A program made the position numbers and the translations under genes. The notes under the pieces were generated by a model. The model searched no databases. It worked only from the letters and a program-made list of their open reading frames with translations, and was not told the DNA's origin. Source: an uncultured Lachnospiraceae bacterium (GTDB lineage: Bacteria > Bacillota > Clostridia > Lachnospirales > Lachnospiraceae). From it: DNA of 64,000 nt. The stretch lies in assembly GCA_947650155.1 (NCBI GenBank), contig CANSUS010000002.1, positions 1 through 64,000 of the forward strand, read 5' to 3'. Shown here piece by piece: positions 42,108 to 51,771 of the stretch (its first letter is position 1; every line of letters starts with the position of its first letter).

Positions 42108-42668
42108 ATGGATAGTCGTACCATACAGGAGATGGAACAGGTAGAAAAAGCAATACAAAGCCATATTTTGGAATGGTCCGTACAGATGAACGGAATCAGA
42201 GAGGCGTTTGACAGTTATGTTTCGTGCATGAAAACGAAAGTTAAATCAGATACGGCGGCGTCAGTTGAGAATTATATGGAAGACGTTCATAAATATCTGA
42301 TTGGTCAGTTTTACAGTTTATTTGTTGAAATGGAGAGCAGGATCATACTGTATGTGGAAGGTTTTCCAATGGAAAGCGAAACCGTCGATTCGCTGTCGGA
42401 GGAAAGGACGGAATATGATAAAGAGCATTTGAGCGAAGATTTTTGCATGATGGAAAAGATGATGGACGAGCTGGAAACCCTGATTAAGAAATGCAGTGAA
42501 ATCAATACCGCAGAAATTGAATGCTATCAAAAAGGAGGCATATGGAAATATGGAGAAACATGGGAATTGGAACTGTCAGCGAAGGAGAGGGCAGCCTGTT
42601 CAAAGAAAAACAGGGAAGCTTTGCAAAAAGCATTGAGGGCTTATAAGGAACGTTTAGCAGGCAGATAA
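42108..42668 (+). CDS. Orphan LXG-like helical protein
   Basis: A 186-residue protein, helical throughout. Residues 10-125 follow the layout of LXG domains: a first helix pair, then KSDTAASVENYMEDVHKYLI (compare the LXG pattern of a small-residue loop followed by an YxxxVH helix), then a long helix FVEMESRIILYVEGFPMES and a late LSEDF step. LXG proteins usually carry a C-terminal toxin; here only about 50 charged residues follow, without a toxin domain. No immunity gene or secretion-machinery gene is adjacent. I rate the family call as tentative. Confidence 0.7.
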   Translation: MDSRTIQEMEQVEKAIQSHILEWSVQMNGIREAFDSYVSCMKTKVKSDTAASVENYMEDVHKYLIGQFYSLFVEMESRIILYVEGFPMESETVDSLSEERTEYDKEHLSEDFCMMEKMMDELETLIKKCSEINTAEIECYQKGGIWKYGETWELELSAKERAACSKKNREALQKALRAYKERLAGR

Positions 42669-42780
42669 GGCATATCATTTCTTTCTACTTTTCTTAAGAA
42701 AATTTTTCGTTTTTATCCCACTTCATTTTTTGTTTTTTTGTATATCCTAAGAACAACAAAAGAAGCGAGGTGGCGATGTC

Positions 42781-43293
42781 ATGAATTTAGAAACGATAAC
42801 ATTATATTTTACCCAATATGGCGCAATTGCAATTTTTGTAATTGTATTATTAGAATATATGAATCTGCCGGGATTCCCGGCAGGGATTATTATGCCGTTG
42901 TCCGGCGTATGGGCGGCAAAAGGCAATATTAACTTCTTTTTAGTGATGCTTATCACTTTAGCTGCGGGAGTACTCGGAAGCTGGATTTTATATTTTCTTG
43001 GATTTACGGGCGGAAATCTGCTTTTGGAAAAATATTTGAAGAAATTTCCAAAACAAAGGGAGGCAGTCGAGAGAAATTTTGAAATGATCAGACAGAAAGG
43101 ATGCTTTGGAATATTTTTAAGTAAACTGATTCCTATGGTCCGCACCCTGATTTCCATACCGGCAGGCGTTCTGAAAATTAATTTTATGAAGTATACGATC
43201 AGTTCCGCGTGCGGGGTTTTCGTGTGGAATCTTGTTTTCGTAGGGGCGGGATATTTTCTGGGCGACGCTGTGTTCAGTTATTTAAAAATCTAA
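42781..43293 (+). CDS. DedA-family membrane protein
   Basis: A 170-residue inner-membrane protein of the DedA/SNARE-associated family (flippase-related, needed for membrane homeostasis). It has PGFPAGIIMPLSG (re-entrant loop with the conserved acidic/Pro features), GSWILYFLGFTGG, and the second loop FLSKLIPMVRTLISIPAGV with the conserved Arg. AGCGAGG precedes ATG 42781. It is 34 bp upstream of a lipid-type glycosyltransferase, which suits a shared role in the membrane. Confidence 0.9.
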   Translation: MNLETITLYFTQYGAIAIFVIVLLEYMNLPGFPAGIIMPLSGVWAAKGNINFFLVMLITLAAGVLGSWILYFLGFTGGNLLLEKYLKKFPKQREAVERNFEMIRQKGCFGIFLSKLIPMVRTLISIPAGVLKINFMKYTISSACGVFVWNLVFVGAGYFLGDAVFSYLKI

Positions 43294-43327
43294 AGAAAAA
43301 GAAGATTTGGAGGGGAAACGTATCAAT

Positions 43328-44527
43328 ATGAAAATAGCGATGATGACCAATAATTATAAACCTTTTATTGCAGGAGTGCCGATTTCCATTGAGAGACTGA
43401 GTGAGGGGCTTAGAGCGGCAGGACACGAAGTGGTTGTATTTGCACCGGATTATAAAGAGCAGAAGGAAGAAGAAAATGTAATCCGCTATCATTCCTTCAT
43501 GAAAGGAATCTTAAACGGAGTGTCTGTGCCGGACAGCCTGGACGCAAAAATAGAAAAAGAATTTAAAGAAGGAGAATTTGATCTGATCCATGTGCATCAT
43601 CCGATGCTGATTGGAAGGACGGCGCTCAGGCTGTCGAAGAAATATAATGTACCCCTGTGCTTTACATATCATACCAGGTACGAACAGTATTTACACTATA
43701 TTAAGGCGCCGTTTCTAGCCAGGTTTGTTCCATATTATGTAAAGGAATATATCAGTCAGTGCGATATGGTTTTTGCTCCTACGCCGCTGATGCAGGAGTA
43801 TATAGAGGAGACAGGCGGGGCTGTTTCCTGTGAAGTACTGCCCACAGGTTTGGAAGACGAAAGTTTTATAACAGACAGCCATGAGGCACAAAGACTGAGA
43901 AAAGAACTGCTCGGCGGAAAGAAATATTTATTTTGTACGGTAGCCAGACTGGCGAAAGAAAAAAATGTGGATTTTTTATTTCGTGCGCTTGCCATGAGAA
44001 AAAGAGAACAGGGATCTGATTTCAGGCTGGCGGTCGTAGGGGATGGCCCGTATAAAATGCAGCTTTTAAAACTGGCGGAAGAATTGCATATTCAAGAGGA
44101 AATTATTTTTGTCGGAAAAGTACCTAACGGACAGATCAAAAATTATTGTAAGGCGGCGGATTTGTTTTTATTTGCTTCTTTGTCAGAAACACAGGGCATC
44201 GTATTGCTGGAGGCTATGGCAGCAGGAACGCCTGTATTGGCAGTCAGGGCGTCAGGCGTCTGTGATGTGGTGGTCAATGGGAAAAACGGATATATGACAT
44301 ATTTGTCAGAAATCGAGTATTGTAACAAGCTGGATTCTATGCTGAAACAGGACCGCACCTATATGGAACGGGGCGCGGTTGAGACGGCGAGAAAATACGA
44401 AGCAAAAGAAGTTGCCAGGGCAGCAGCCGTGTATTATAATCTGGCGATTCAAAATCATAAACAGGAAAAGGATAAAAATACCGGGAGAAGCAGAAAGTGG
44501 CGGGTTGCAGGTTTCAGCCTGAAATAA
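43328..44527 (+). CDS. GT4 glycosyltransferase, glucosyl-diacylglycerol synthase-like
   Basis: A 399-residue GT-B enzyme. The N-terminal domain has FIAGVPISIERLSEGLRAAGHEV and HVHHPMLIGRTAL with FTYHTRYEQY, a pattern typical of diacylglycerol glucosyltransferases. The C-terminal domain has TVARLAKEKNVDFLFRAL and the EX7E motif SETQGIVLLEAMAAGTPVLA. The C-terminal tail is strongly basic (KQEKDKNTGRSRKWR), suited to membrane surface binding. ATG 43328 is 13 nt after GGAGGGG, rather far; TTG 43307 is a less likely start. Likely product is a glycolipid or lipoteichoic acid anchor (inference). Confidence 0.88.
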   Translation: MKIAMMTNNYKPFIAGVPISIERLSEGLRAAGHEVVVFAPDYKEQKEEENVIRYHSFMKGILNGVSVPDSLDAKIEKEFKEGEFDLIHVHHPMLIGRTALRLSKKYNVPLCFTYHTRYEQYLHYIKAPFLARFVPYYVKEYISQCDMVFAPTPLMQEYIEETGGAVSCEVLPTGLEDESFITDSHEAQRLRKELLGGKKYLFCTVARLAKEKNVDFLFRALAMRKREQGSDFRLAVVGDGPYKMQLLKLAEELHIQEEIIFVGKVPNGQIKNYCKAADLFLFASLSETQGIVLLEAMAAGTPVLAVRASGVCDVVVNGKNGYMTYLSEIEYCNKLDSMLKQDRTYMERGAVETARKYEAKEVARAAAVYYNLAIQNHKQEKDKNTGRSRKWRVAGFSLK

Positions 44528-44647
44528 GCAAAGTATGTTTTTCAGGGTGACACGAAACTTTTAAAATATGATATACTGGACTGAAAAAGAAAGGAAGTAC
44601 AGAGTGTCTCCAGGGCAGGCATTCAGGACATATGGGAGGAAGACAGA

Positions 44648-45355
44648 ATGGAAACATTTCGTATTTTAATTGTAGAGGACGACAAGGAGATCCGGGAAGG
44701 AATTGAAATTTATTTAAGAAACCAGGGGTATACTGTGTCACAGGCCGGGGACGGCGTGGAAGGATTGGAAAAAATAGAAAGGGAAGAATTTCACCTTGCC
44801 ATCGTAGATATTATGATGCCGCGCATGGATGGTATTACTATGATGATGAAAGTAAGAGAAAAAGGATACGACTTTCCGGTTATCATGCTTTCTGCAAAAT
44901 CTGAGGAAGTGGATAAGATTATGGGTTTGAATATGGGAGCTGACGATTATGTGACGAAACCTTTTACCACAATGGAACTTCTGGCAAGGGTCAATTCCCA
45001 TCTGCGCCGTTACAGGAAGTATTTAGACGCGGTAGGCGGCAGGCAGAGTAACGATAAAATATTGTGCGTAGGAGGGCTGGAGTTAAATGAAGATACTGTG
45101 GAAGTTACAGTAGATGGTAATCCGGTGAAGATGACGCCGTTAGAATTTAAGATATTGCAGCTTTTGATGAAAAATCCCGGCAGGGTGTTCAGTGCGGAAG
45201 AAATATATGAACGCGTCTGGAATGAACAGGCGATCAATACGGATACCATTATGGTACATGTAAGAAAAATTCGGGAGAAGATAGAGATCAATCCGAAGGA
45301 ACCGAAATATTTAAAGGTGGTGTGGGGCGTTGGATACAAAATTGAAAAGCAGTAA
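44648..45355 (+). CDS. OmpR-family response regulator
   Basis: A 235-residue regulator: receiver domain with VEDD, phospho-acceptor Asp54 in AIVDIMMPRMDG and YVTKPF, and a winged helix with MTPLEFKILQLLMKNPGRVFSAEEIYERVW and VWGVGYKIEKQ. GGGAGGAAG is upstream of ATG 44648. It overlaps the kinase start by 26 bp. VanR/CssR-like regulators of envelope stress are the nearest type by layout. Confidence 0.94.
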   Translation: METFRILIVEDDKEIREGIEIYLRNQGYTVSQAGDGVEGLEKIEREEFHLAIVDIMMPRMDGITMMMKVREKGYDFPVIMLSAKSEEVDKIMGLNMGADDYVTKPFTTMELLARVNSHLRRYRKYLDAVGGRQSNDKILCVGGLELNEDTVEVTVDGNPVKMTPLEFKILQLLMKNPGRVFSAEEIYERVWNEQAINTDTIMVHVRKIREKIEINPKEPKYLKVVWGVGYKIEKQ

Positions 45356-47711
45356 TAAGGCAAAACGGACAGGGATACTTCTTTCTGTTCTTGCAGCAGT
45401 CATTATGGTATCACTGTTTCCGCGTTTTGACAAAAGAGCGGAAGAGTACTATGAGTCTGCATGGGGGGAAGGACTGGAAGGGGAGTTCTTTGCTTCTGCG
45501 CTGATACAGAGTAACTTCATACTTTATAAGGATGTATTGGACAGAAGCGGAGATAAAAAATATACCTATCAGGAATTATACATGGAAGAGCGGCTGGACC
45601 ATGTGGAAGATGCAGACAGTTTCAATGAGCTGGGGCCGGGGACGGTAACAGGAAACGATATTTACGGTGCATCGGAATATGCATCCGGGGAATATGTGGG
45701 TGCAGGACGGCTTAACAGTATTCTGGAACTGTATGTGGAGCAGATGCAGAACGCCGCCGCAGGCATCAAAGGGATGTATGTGGAAGAAATTCAGACCCAT
45801 ATGGATTACTGCGTATTGGACAGAGCAACCGGTACGGTCCTTAAAAATACGGCGCTTTCCATTGAAGAACTGGCGCAGACAGGTGAAAGCGAAGACTATG
45901 CGTATTATATCATAATGAATTATGACGAGGCAGGAAATTTAAGCGGTATCAACGTAAAGAGCTGGGATGCAGACCGGCTGTTAAAGAATGTGCAGATCGC
46001 GGCAGGAAGTAAGATGGGAAGATTCCTGACAGAGAGGGAAGAAGTGGAAACTTATTTTCTACGCAGCGAGGAGAGCGATAAAGTAGAACAGATACTCACG
46101 ATCAGGCAAAAAGGTCCGGCAGACGTAACTTTTATTTATGCCATGACAGAGGAACAGGTGCAATTGTTTGCTGAGGGAAATGCGGGATACCTGCTTAGTA
46201 ATTTTGGTCTGCCCTCCCGGGAATATACTTATTATATGTCAGGAGCGGACAGTGTCTATATGCTGCTTTTGGCAGGGATTTTGTGCATAACCGTATTATT
46301 CGCTTTGTGGAAGCCGGAAAGACTTGAGGGAAAGGAAAAGAGAAAAGCGCCTTTTGAAATTGTAGTTGTTCTTGCAGTTATTTTATGCGGGCTTGGTATG
46401 CACATTGCACTGACCATTGTGCAGAATGCAGGTAATGACAGCATTTTGAATTGGATGAATTTAAATCTCCCTTTTAATATGAAAAATACTACAGCCTTTG
46501 AACTTCTGGAAAAGGGGATCAGCGTATTGCTTTTTACCGCTTTATTTGGCGCAGGATATTGGTGTTGTCTGGAACTGTCGGATATGATAAAAGGACTGAA
46601 GGAGTATATTGTTACCAGAAGTCTGCTTTACCGGTATTGGAGAGAAATCTATGGATTCTTTAAAAGAATCTATGAAAAATTTAAAAATGAAATTATGAGC
46701 GTGGATTTGGGAAAGGATAATAATAAGACTCTGCGCAAGCTGATTTTTATGAACTTTGTTCTGCTGGCGATTGTCTGTTTAAGCTGGGCGTTTGGAATCT
46801 TTGCGCTGATTATTTATTCTTTTATCCTGTACGGGCTGTTAAAGAATTATTTGTTTAAAGTACAGAAGCAGTACGGAAAACTTTTAGATGCCACGAACTC
46901 TATTGCACAGGGAAATCTGAACAATGAATTTAAAGAAAATTTCGGAATTTTTGAATCCTATAAGGAGGAGCTTTATAAGATCCAGGGAGGTTTTAAAAAT
47001 GCAGTGGATGAAGAGGTAAAGAGTCAAAAGATGAAAACAGAACTGATTACAAACGTATCCCATGATCTGAAAACGCCGTTGACGGCAATCATAACCTATA
47101 TTGATCTTTTGAAGGAGGAAAACCTGACCAAAGAGCAGAGAAGGGAATATCTGGATACACTGGAAAGAAAGTCGCTCAGACTGAAAGTACTGATAGAAGA
47201 TCTGTTTGAAGTGAGTAAGGCAACCAGCGGCGCTGTTAAGTTAGAGCCGGTTCCGGTGGATATATGTAATCTGATGCGGCAGGTATATCTGGAGCATGAG
47301 GAAAAGATGAAGGAGGCTGGGCTTGATGTACGGTTCAGAGTGCCTCCGGAAAAGATTATTTTACAATTGGATTCGCAAAAGACTTACCGGATTTTTGAAA
47401 ATCTGTATACGAATATTATAAAGTATGCTATGACAGGAACAAGGGTATTTATTATGGCTGTGCGTACCGTTCCGCTGTATGAAGGGGGATCGGACGGCGT
47501 GCATATTGAACTGAAAAATATTTCCGCGAGAGAAATCGAAGGAGACCCGCAGGATCTGACAGAGCGGTTTGTGCGGGGGGATTCTTCAAGAAATACGGAA
47601 GGCAGCGGGCTTGGGCTTGCAATTGCGAAAAACTTTGTGGAACTGCAGGGCGGAAAGTTCTGGATAGAGACGGATGGAGATTTGTTTAAGGCTGTGATTG
47701 AGTGGAGGTAG
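45330..47711 (+). CDS. Large membrane histidine kinase
   Basis: A 793-residue kinase. An N-terminal helix (about 14-30) precedes a ~280-residue outside domain. A cluster of further membrane helices follows (about 307-325, 338-358, 385-410, 465-500), then a linker and the H-box LITNVSHDLKTPLTAI (His578). The HATPase domain shows RIFENLYTNIIKYA and GSGLGLAIAKNFVEL. The outside domain is unusually large and does not match a sensor I know. Translation probably starts at TTG 45330 inside the regulator gene. A strong terminator follows. Confidence 0.9.
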   Translation: MDTKLKSSNKAKRTGILLSVLAAVIMVSLFPRFDKRAEEYYESAWGEGLEGEFFASALIQSNFILYKDVLDRSGDKKYTYQELYMEERLDHVEDADSFNELGPGTVTGNDIYGASEYASGEYVGAGRLNSILELYVEQMQNAAAGIKGMYVEEIQTHMDYCVLDRATGTVLKNTALSIEELAQTGESEDYAYYIIMNYDEAGNLSGINVKSWDADRLLKNVQIAAGSKMGRFLTEREEVETYFLRSEESDKVEQILTIRQKGPADVTFIYAMTEEQVQLFAEGNAGYLLSNFGLPSREYTYYMSGADSVYMLLLAGILCITVLFALWKPERLEGKEKRKAPFEIVVVLAVILCGLGMHIALTIVQNAGNDSILNWMNLNLPFNMKNTTAFELLEKGISVLLFTALFGAGYWCCLELSDMIKGLKEYIVTRSLLYRYWREIYGFFKRIYEKFKNEIMSVDLGKDNNKTLRKLIFMNFVLLAIVCLSWAFGIFALIIYSFILYGLLKNYLFKVQKQYGKLLDATNSIAQGNLNNEFKENFGIFESYKEELYKIQGGFKNAVDEEVKSQKMKTELITNVSHDLKTPLTAIITYIDLLKEENLTKEQRREYLDTLERKSLRLKVLIEDLFEVSKATSGAVKLEPVPVDICNLMRQVYLEHEEKMKEAGLDVRFRVPPEKIILQLDSQKTYRIFENLYTNIIKYAMTGTRVFIMAVRTVPLYEGGSDGVHIELKNISAREIEGDPQDLTERFVRGDSSRNTEGSGLGLAIAKNFVELQGGKFWIETDGDLFKAVIEWR

Positions 47712-47739
47712 AAAGGGAAAGACAGGAACAAAGAAAAGT

Positions 47740-47775
47740 AATAAAGGGGTAAATTCCCCTTTATTATTTTTTTTT
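47740..47775 (+). terminator. Terminator after two-component genes
   Basis: AATAAAGGGG / CCCCTTTATT (10-bp perfect stem, 6-nt loop) then A and T9. Confidence 0.92.
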
Positions 47776-47822
47776 CTTATGCTAGAATAGAATAGTAATG
47801 CTTAGACTGAGGAGTCGATATT

Positions 47823-49502
47823 ATGAGTGAAAATGAAAATATAGAAAAGAATGAGTCAAGGAATTTTATTGAACAGATTATTGATAAGGATTTGCAGGAA
47901 GGCGTCTGTACGACGGTGCATACCAGATTCCCGCCGGAACCCAACGGGTATCTTCATATTGGACACGCCAAGAGTATCCTTTTAAACTATGGGCTTGCCA
48001 AAGAATATGGCGGTAAGTTTAATATGCGTTTTGACGATACGAATCCGACGAAGGAACGGGTAGAGTTTGTAGAGTCTATTAAAGAAGATATTAAATGGCT
48101 GGGAGCGGACTGGGAGGACAGACTCTTCTTTGCCTCTGATTATTTCGGGCAGATGTATGAAGCGGCGGTAAAGCTGATCAGGAAGGGAAAAGCTTATGTA
48201 TCCGATCTGACGGCGGAGCAGATCCGTGAATACAGAGGGACATTAACAGAAGCAGGAAAGGAAGATCCGAACTGTAACCGCAGTATAGAAGAGAATCTGA
48301 AACTGTTTGAAGACATGAAAAACGGTGTCTATAAAGACGGAGAAAAAGTGCTGCGCGCCAAAATTGATATGGCTTCACCGAATATGAATATGCGCGATCC
48401 TGTCATTTACCGTGTAGCGCATATGACGCATCATAATACGGGGGATCAATGGTGCATTTATCCTATGTATGATTTTGCACATCCGATTGAGGATGCCATA
48501 GAAGGAATTACCCATTCTATCTGTACTTTGGAGTTTGAGGATCACAGACCGTTATATGACTGGGTAGTCAGGGAGCTGGAATATGAGAATCCTCCCAAAC
48601 AGATTGAATTTGCCAAATTATATCTGACCAATGTCGTAACGGGAAAACGATATATTAAAAAGCTGGTAGAAGACGGCATTGTGGACGGTTGGGACGACCC
48701 CAGGCTGGTGTCCATTGCAGCGCTTAGAAGGAGAGGTTTTACGCCTGACTCCATACAGAAATTTGTAGAACTCTGCGGAGTATCCAAAAGTAATTCTTCT
48801 GTAGATTATGCAATGCTGGAATATTGTATCAGAGAGGATCTGAAATTATCCAGACCCCGAATGATGGCGGTTTTAGATCCGATTAAGCTGATTATAGATA
48901 ATTATCCCGAGGGACAGACGGAAAGCCTGGAAGTTCCCAATAATCTGGAGAACGAGTCTTTAGGGACAAGACAGATCACATTTAGCAGAGAACTGTATAT
49001 CGAAAGAGAAGATTTTATGGAAGAACCCCCAAAGAAATACTTCCGCCTTTTTCCGGGGAATGAAGTACGCCTTATGAATGCCTATTTTGTGACCTGTACG
49101 GATTTCGTAAAGGATGAAAACGGTAAAGTAACAGAAGTACACTGCACTTATGATCCGGAGACAAAATGTGGAAGCGGATTTCAGGGGAGAAAAGTAAAAG
49201 GTACAATTCACTGGGTATCGGCTGCGGATGCTGTAAAGGTGCAGGTGCGTCTGTATGAAAATATTATTGATGAAGAAAAAGGGGTATATAATGAGGATGG
49301 CAGTTTGAATCTGAATCCAAATTCACTGACGGTACTGACAGACTGTTATGCAGAGCCGGCACTGAAACAGGCAAAGGCCTATGACAGTTTCCAGTTTGTA
49401 AGGCAGGGGTTCTTTTGTGTGGATGCAAAGGATTCCAAGGAGGATGCGCTTGTATTCAACCGCATAGTCTCATTAAAAAGCTCATATGTTTTACCAAAAT
49501 AA
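47823..49502 (+). CDS. glnS: Glutaminyl-tRNA synthetase
   Basis: A 559-residue class Ic enzyme charging tRNA-Gln directly. The HIGH motif is in [25 protein letters not shown] follows, and the middle contains [17 protein letters not shown] as in GlnRS. The KMSKS position reads [11 protein letters not shown], a changed form. The C-terminal anticodon-binding beta-barrels have full length (compare E. coli 554). GAGGAGTCG stands before ATG 47823. The short leader has no room for a T-box. Confidence 0.96.
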   Translation: MSENENIEKNESRNFIEQIIDKDLQEGVCTTVHTRFPPEPNGYLHIGHAKSILLNYGLAKEYGGKFNMRFDDTNPTKERVEFVESIKEDIKWLGADWEDRLFFASDYFGQMYEAAVKLIRKGKAYVSDLTAEQIREYRGTLTEAGKEDPNCNRSIEENLKLFEDMKNGVYKDGEKVLRAKIDMASPNMNMRDPVIYRVAHMTHHNTGDQWCIYPMYDFAHPIEDAIEGITHSICTLEFEDHRPLYDWVVRELEYENPPKQIEFAKLYLTNVVTGKRYIKKLVEDGIVDGWDDPRLVSIAALRRRGFTPDSIQKFVELCGVSKSNSSVDYAMLEYCIREDLKLSRPRMMAVLDPIKLIIDNYPEGQTESLEVPNNLENESLGTRQITFSRELYIEREDFMEEPPKKYFRLFPGNEVRLMNAYFVTCTDFVKDENGKVTEVHCTYDPETKCGSGFQGRKVKGTIHWVSAADAVKVQVRLYENIIDEEKGVYNEDGSLNLNPNSLTVLTDCYAEPALKQAKAYDSFQFVRQGFFCVDAKDSKEDALVFNRIVSLKSSYVLPK

Positions 49503-49534
49503 AGGTCTGGCAAGTAAAAAGCGGAGGGAAAGAA

Positions 49535-50395
49535 ATGGCAGGTATTTTATCAGGATTGGAAAAATTGGGACTTGGCAATCTCACAGAAGCGAGTTTGTAT
49601 GATGAATCCAAAAAGAATGAAAAAGGGGAGGGGGAAAAAGCGGCTCCCGTAATTCAGGAACAGGATTTTCTTTTTGAGAAAGCGCAGCAATGTCCGGTAT
49701 GCGACAATGAATTTAAGGCAAAAACAGTTAAAATCGGCAGGGCGAAGCTGAAGGGAACAGATATGGATCTTCGTCCAAAATATGAGTCTATCGATTTATT
49801 AAAATACGATGTAATTGTCTGCCCAAAGTGTGGTTATGCAGCATTAAGCAGGTATTTTAAATACATGACAGGCGCGCAGGCAAAACTGATTAAGCAGAAT
49901 ATTACACCGAATTATAAAGGGAATACCCATACAGGCGAAGTGATCAGTTATGAGGAAGCGCTGGAAAGATATCAGCTGACGCTTGCCAATGCGATTGTAA
50001 AGAGAGCAAGAGCAAGTGAAAAGGCATATATCTGTTTGAAATCTGCATGGCTGATCAGAGGATACGGAGAAAGCCTGGATGAAAACGCAGCGGATTATAA
50101 AACAAAGAAAGACGAATTGGATGCACAGGAAAACGAATATTTACAAAATGCTTTGGAGGGATTTTTGGCAGCAAGGCAGTCAGAGACTTTCCCGATGTGC
50201 GGCATGGATGAACAAACAGTGGATTATCTGATTTCTGTTATGGCGATTCGGTTTGAGCAGTATGATGTGGCTTCTAAATTAATTGGCTCTATTATTACTT
50301 CAACAGCAGCAAGCCCGCGTATGAAAGATAAGGCGAGAGACCTGAAAGAAATTCTCGTTCAGAAGATCAAAGAGAAGAACAGCGCTAAGAAGTAA
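49535..50395 (+). CDS. DUF2225 family protein
   Basis: A 286-residue soluble protein of DUF2225. Two CxxC pairs, CPVCDNEFKAKTVK and VIVCPKCGYAALSRYF, likely bind Zn. The rest is helical and TPR-like (ASEKAYICLKSAWLIRGYGE). Function unknown. The start at ATG 49535 follows GCGGAGGG; the longer open frame overlaps glnS. Only 32 bp separate it from glnS, so the two may be cotranscribed up to the terminator at 50421. Confidence 0.87.
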   Translation: MAGILSGLEKLGLGNLTEASLYDESKKNEKGEGEKAAPVIQEQDFLFEKAQQCPVCDNEFKAKTVKIGRAKLKGTDMDLRPKYESIDLLKYDVIVCPKCGYAALSRYFKYMTGAQAKLIKQNITPNYKGNTHTGEVISYEEALERYQLTLANAIVKRARASEKAYICLKSAWLIRGYGESLDENAADYKTKKDELDAQENEYLQNALEGFLAARQSETFPMCGMDEQTVDYLISVMAIRFEQYDVASKLIGSIITSTAASPRMKDKARDLKEILVQKIKEKNSAKK

Positions 50396-50420
50396 AAAAT
50401 GATATATCATAAAAAATAAA

Positions 50421-50455
50421 AAGGCACAGTCAATCAAGAAGTCTGTGTCTTTTTT
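50421..50455 (+). terminator. Terminator after DUF2225 gene
   Basis: AAGGCACAG / CTGTGTCTT (one G-U) with a 13-nt loop, followed by T4-T5. Confidence 0.8.
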
Positions 50456-50532
50456 ATATGATAATTAATATGAACCGACAGCCGTAAAGTCATACTATTG
50501 ATGATTCGTATTATGCCATGAATGACAGAACA

Positions 50533-50901
50533 TCAGTTGCCGTCATAAGCATCGTCTTCATCTTCGTCAAAGAATTCTTCCACTTCTGCCTTGGCAGATT
50601 CAGCAGCTTTTTCCAAATTGGAAAGCGCTTCTTTTGCAACACTCTCATTAGAATTTTCGGAAGAAGATTTTGAAGAATCTTTTTCTTTGGCATCCATATC
50701 TAATGATACATAAGAGCGTTCTTTGGTATCGGACTGATTGTCTTGATCAGCGTTGTCGCTGAAATCGTCAAAATCGTCATCCCCGTCAAAATCATCATCT
50801 GAAATCTTTTCCTTGTTCTGGAAATAGTAATAAGCTCCTGCTGCAACAGCTCCTACAGCAGCGCTGAAAAGAAGGAACTTGCCGAACTTCTTTTTTGCCA
50901 T
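50533..50901 (-). CDS. Acidic single-pass membrane protein (YtxH-like layout)
   Basis: 122 residues: a basic N-terminus (MAKKKFGKF), one Ala/Gly-rich membrane helix (about 8-26), then an extremely acidic Asp/Ser-rich tail (DDDFDGDDDFDDF) and a short helical segment near the end (ALSNLEKAAESAKAEVEEF). The layout resembles YtxH-type proteins, but the identity is weak. AGGAGTACGGAT precedes its ATG. It stands alone on the minus strand. Confidence 0.75.
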   Translation of the reverse strand: MAKKKFGKFLLFSAAVGAVAAGAYYYFQNKEKISDDDFDGDDDFDDFSDNADQDNQSDTKERSYVSLDMDAKEKDSSKSSSENSNESVAKEALSNLEKAAESAKAEVEEFFDEDEDDAYDGN

Positions 50902-51075
50902 ATCCGTACTCCTTTCAAATCAATTGTATAAAAATATATTAATACTATTTTGGGAAAATGAAAAGAGAATATGTATTAAAAAATAATAAATTTTCCAATT
51001 ACACCAAAATTAAGTAATTTTTAATATAAGAGAGGATGCCTGTTATTGAAGAAAAGTCAAATTTGTGATATAGTT

Positions 51076-51110
51076 ACCTTCACAGTGAAGGTTTTTTGAT
51101 AGACTATAAT
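51076..51110 (+). promoter_or_regulatory. Operator and -10 box of TetR-DUF6062 unit
   Basis: ACCTTCAC-A-GTGAAGGT (51076-51092) is a perfect palindrome about one base. It lies 12 bp upstream of TATAAT (51105-51110) and covers the expected -35 region. This is typical of an autoregulated TetR-type promoter. Confidence 0.7.
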
Positions 51111-51151
51111 GGTCAATTTGCAGATAATCGGGGTTGTAGATGGGAGTATGC

Positions 51152-51757
51152 ATGAACAGTAAATTTTTTGATCTTGCAAAGGAAAAACAGGATCGTATGA
51201 TAAATGCCGCGCTGAAAATATTTGCAAAAAACGGATATAAAGGCGCAAGTACGGATGAGATTGTAAAAGAAGCGGGGATCAGTAAGGGACTTCTTTTTCA
51301 TTATTTCGTAAGTAAACTGGGGGTATACACTTTTATTTTTGACTATAGTACGAAATATATGACATTAGAGTTGACTACATCAGTCGATAAGGAAGAATCT
51401 GATTTTTTTGAGATTTATAAGCAGATAGAGTCTGCCAAAATGCATGCGTTAAAGAATTATCCTTATATGCAGGAGTTTCTGTATAGTACAGTATATGAAG
51501 ACGTAAGCGAAGCGCTTTTGGCAATTGAAGATAAAAAGACTGCGCTTACGGAAGTTTATGGCGATTTGTACAGCAGGATGAATACGGAAGTGTTTGGAGC
51601 GGAAGTGGATACAGAAAAACTGCGTAAGATGATAGATTTGACAATGAAAGGACTTATGGAGGAACATTTCAGGGAGGGGTCTTTTCAACCGGAAATGCTT
51701 TTTAAGGAAGAGGCAGACTATCTGGATATGATGCGGTCGCTTACTATGAAAGTATAG
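51152..51757 (+). CDS. TetR/AcrR-family regulator
   Basis: A 201-residue regulator with an N-terminal HTH: AALKIFAKNGYKGASTDEIVKEAGISKGLLFHYF (residues 17-50), followed by a helical ligand domain. ATG 51152 is preferred (GGGAG 6 nt upstream); ATG 51140 is in frame. It overlaps no other gene and is 14 bp upstream of a DUF6062 gene, so the pair is probably one transcript under its own palindromic operator. Confidence 0.92.
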   Translation: MNSKFFDLAKEKQDRMINAALKIFAKNGYKGASTDEIVKEAGISKGLLFHYFVSKLGVYTFIFDYSTKYMTLELTTSVDKEESDFFEIYKQIESAKMHALKNYPYMQEFLYSTVYEDVSEALLAIEDKKTALTEVYGDLYSRMNTEVFGAEVDTEKLRKMIDLTMKGLMEEHFREGSFQPEMLFKEEADYLDMMRSLTMKV

Positions 51758-51771
51758 GGGAGGATAAGCCA

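Noticed and set aside
42690..42720. Terminator after the LXG-like gene
   Set aside because: TTTTCTTAAGAAAA is followed by T's, but the palindrome has no loop and little GC, so a stable hairpin is unlikely.
43307..43327. TTG start for the glycosyltransferase
   Set aside because: It would place the ribosome site inside the coding region; the family begins at MKIAMMTNNY, encoded from 43328.
47766..47822. T-box leader before glnS
   Set aside because: Only about 50 nt separate the preceding terminator from the ATG and no T-box sequence is visible.
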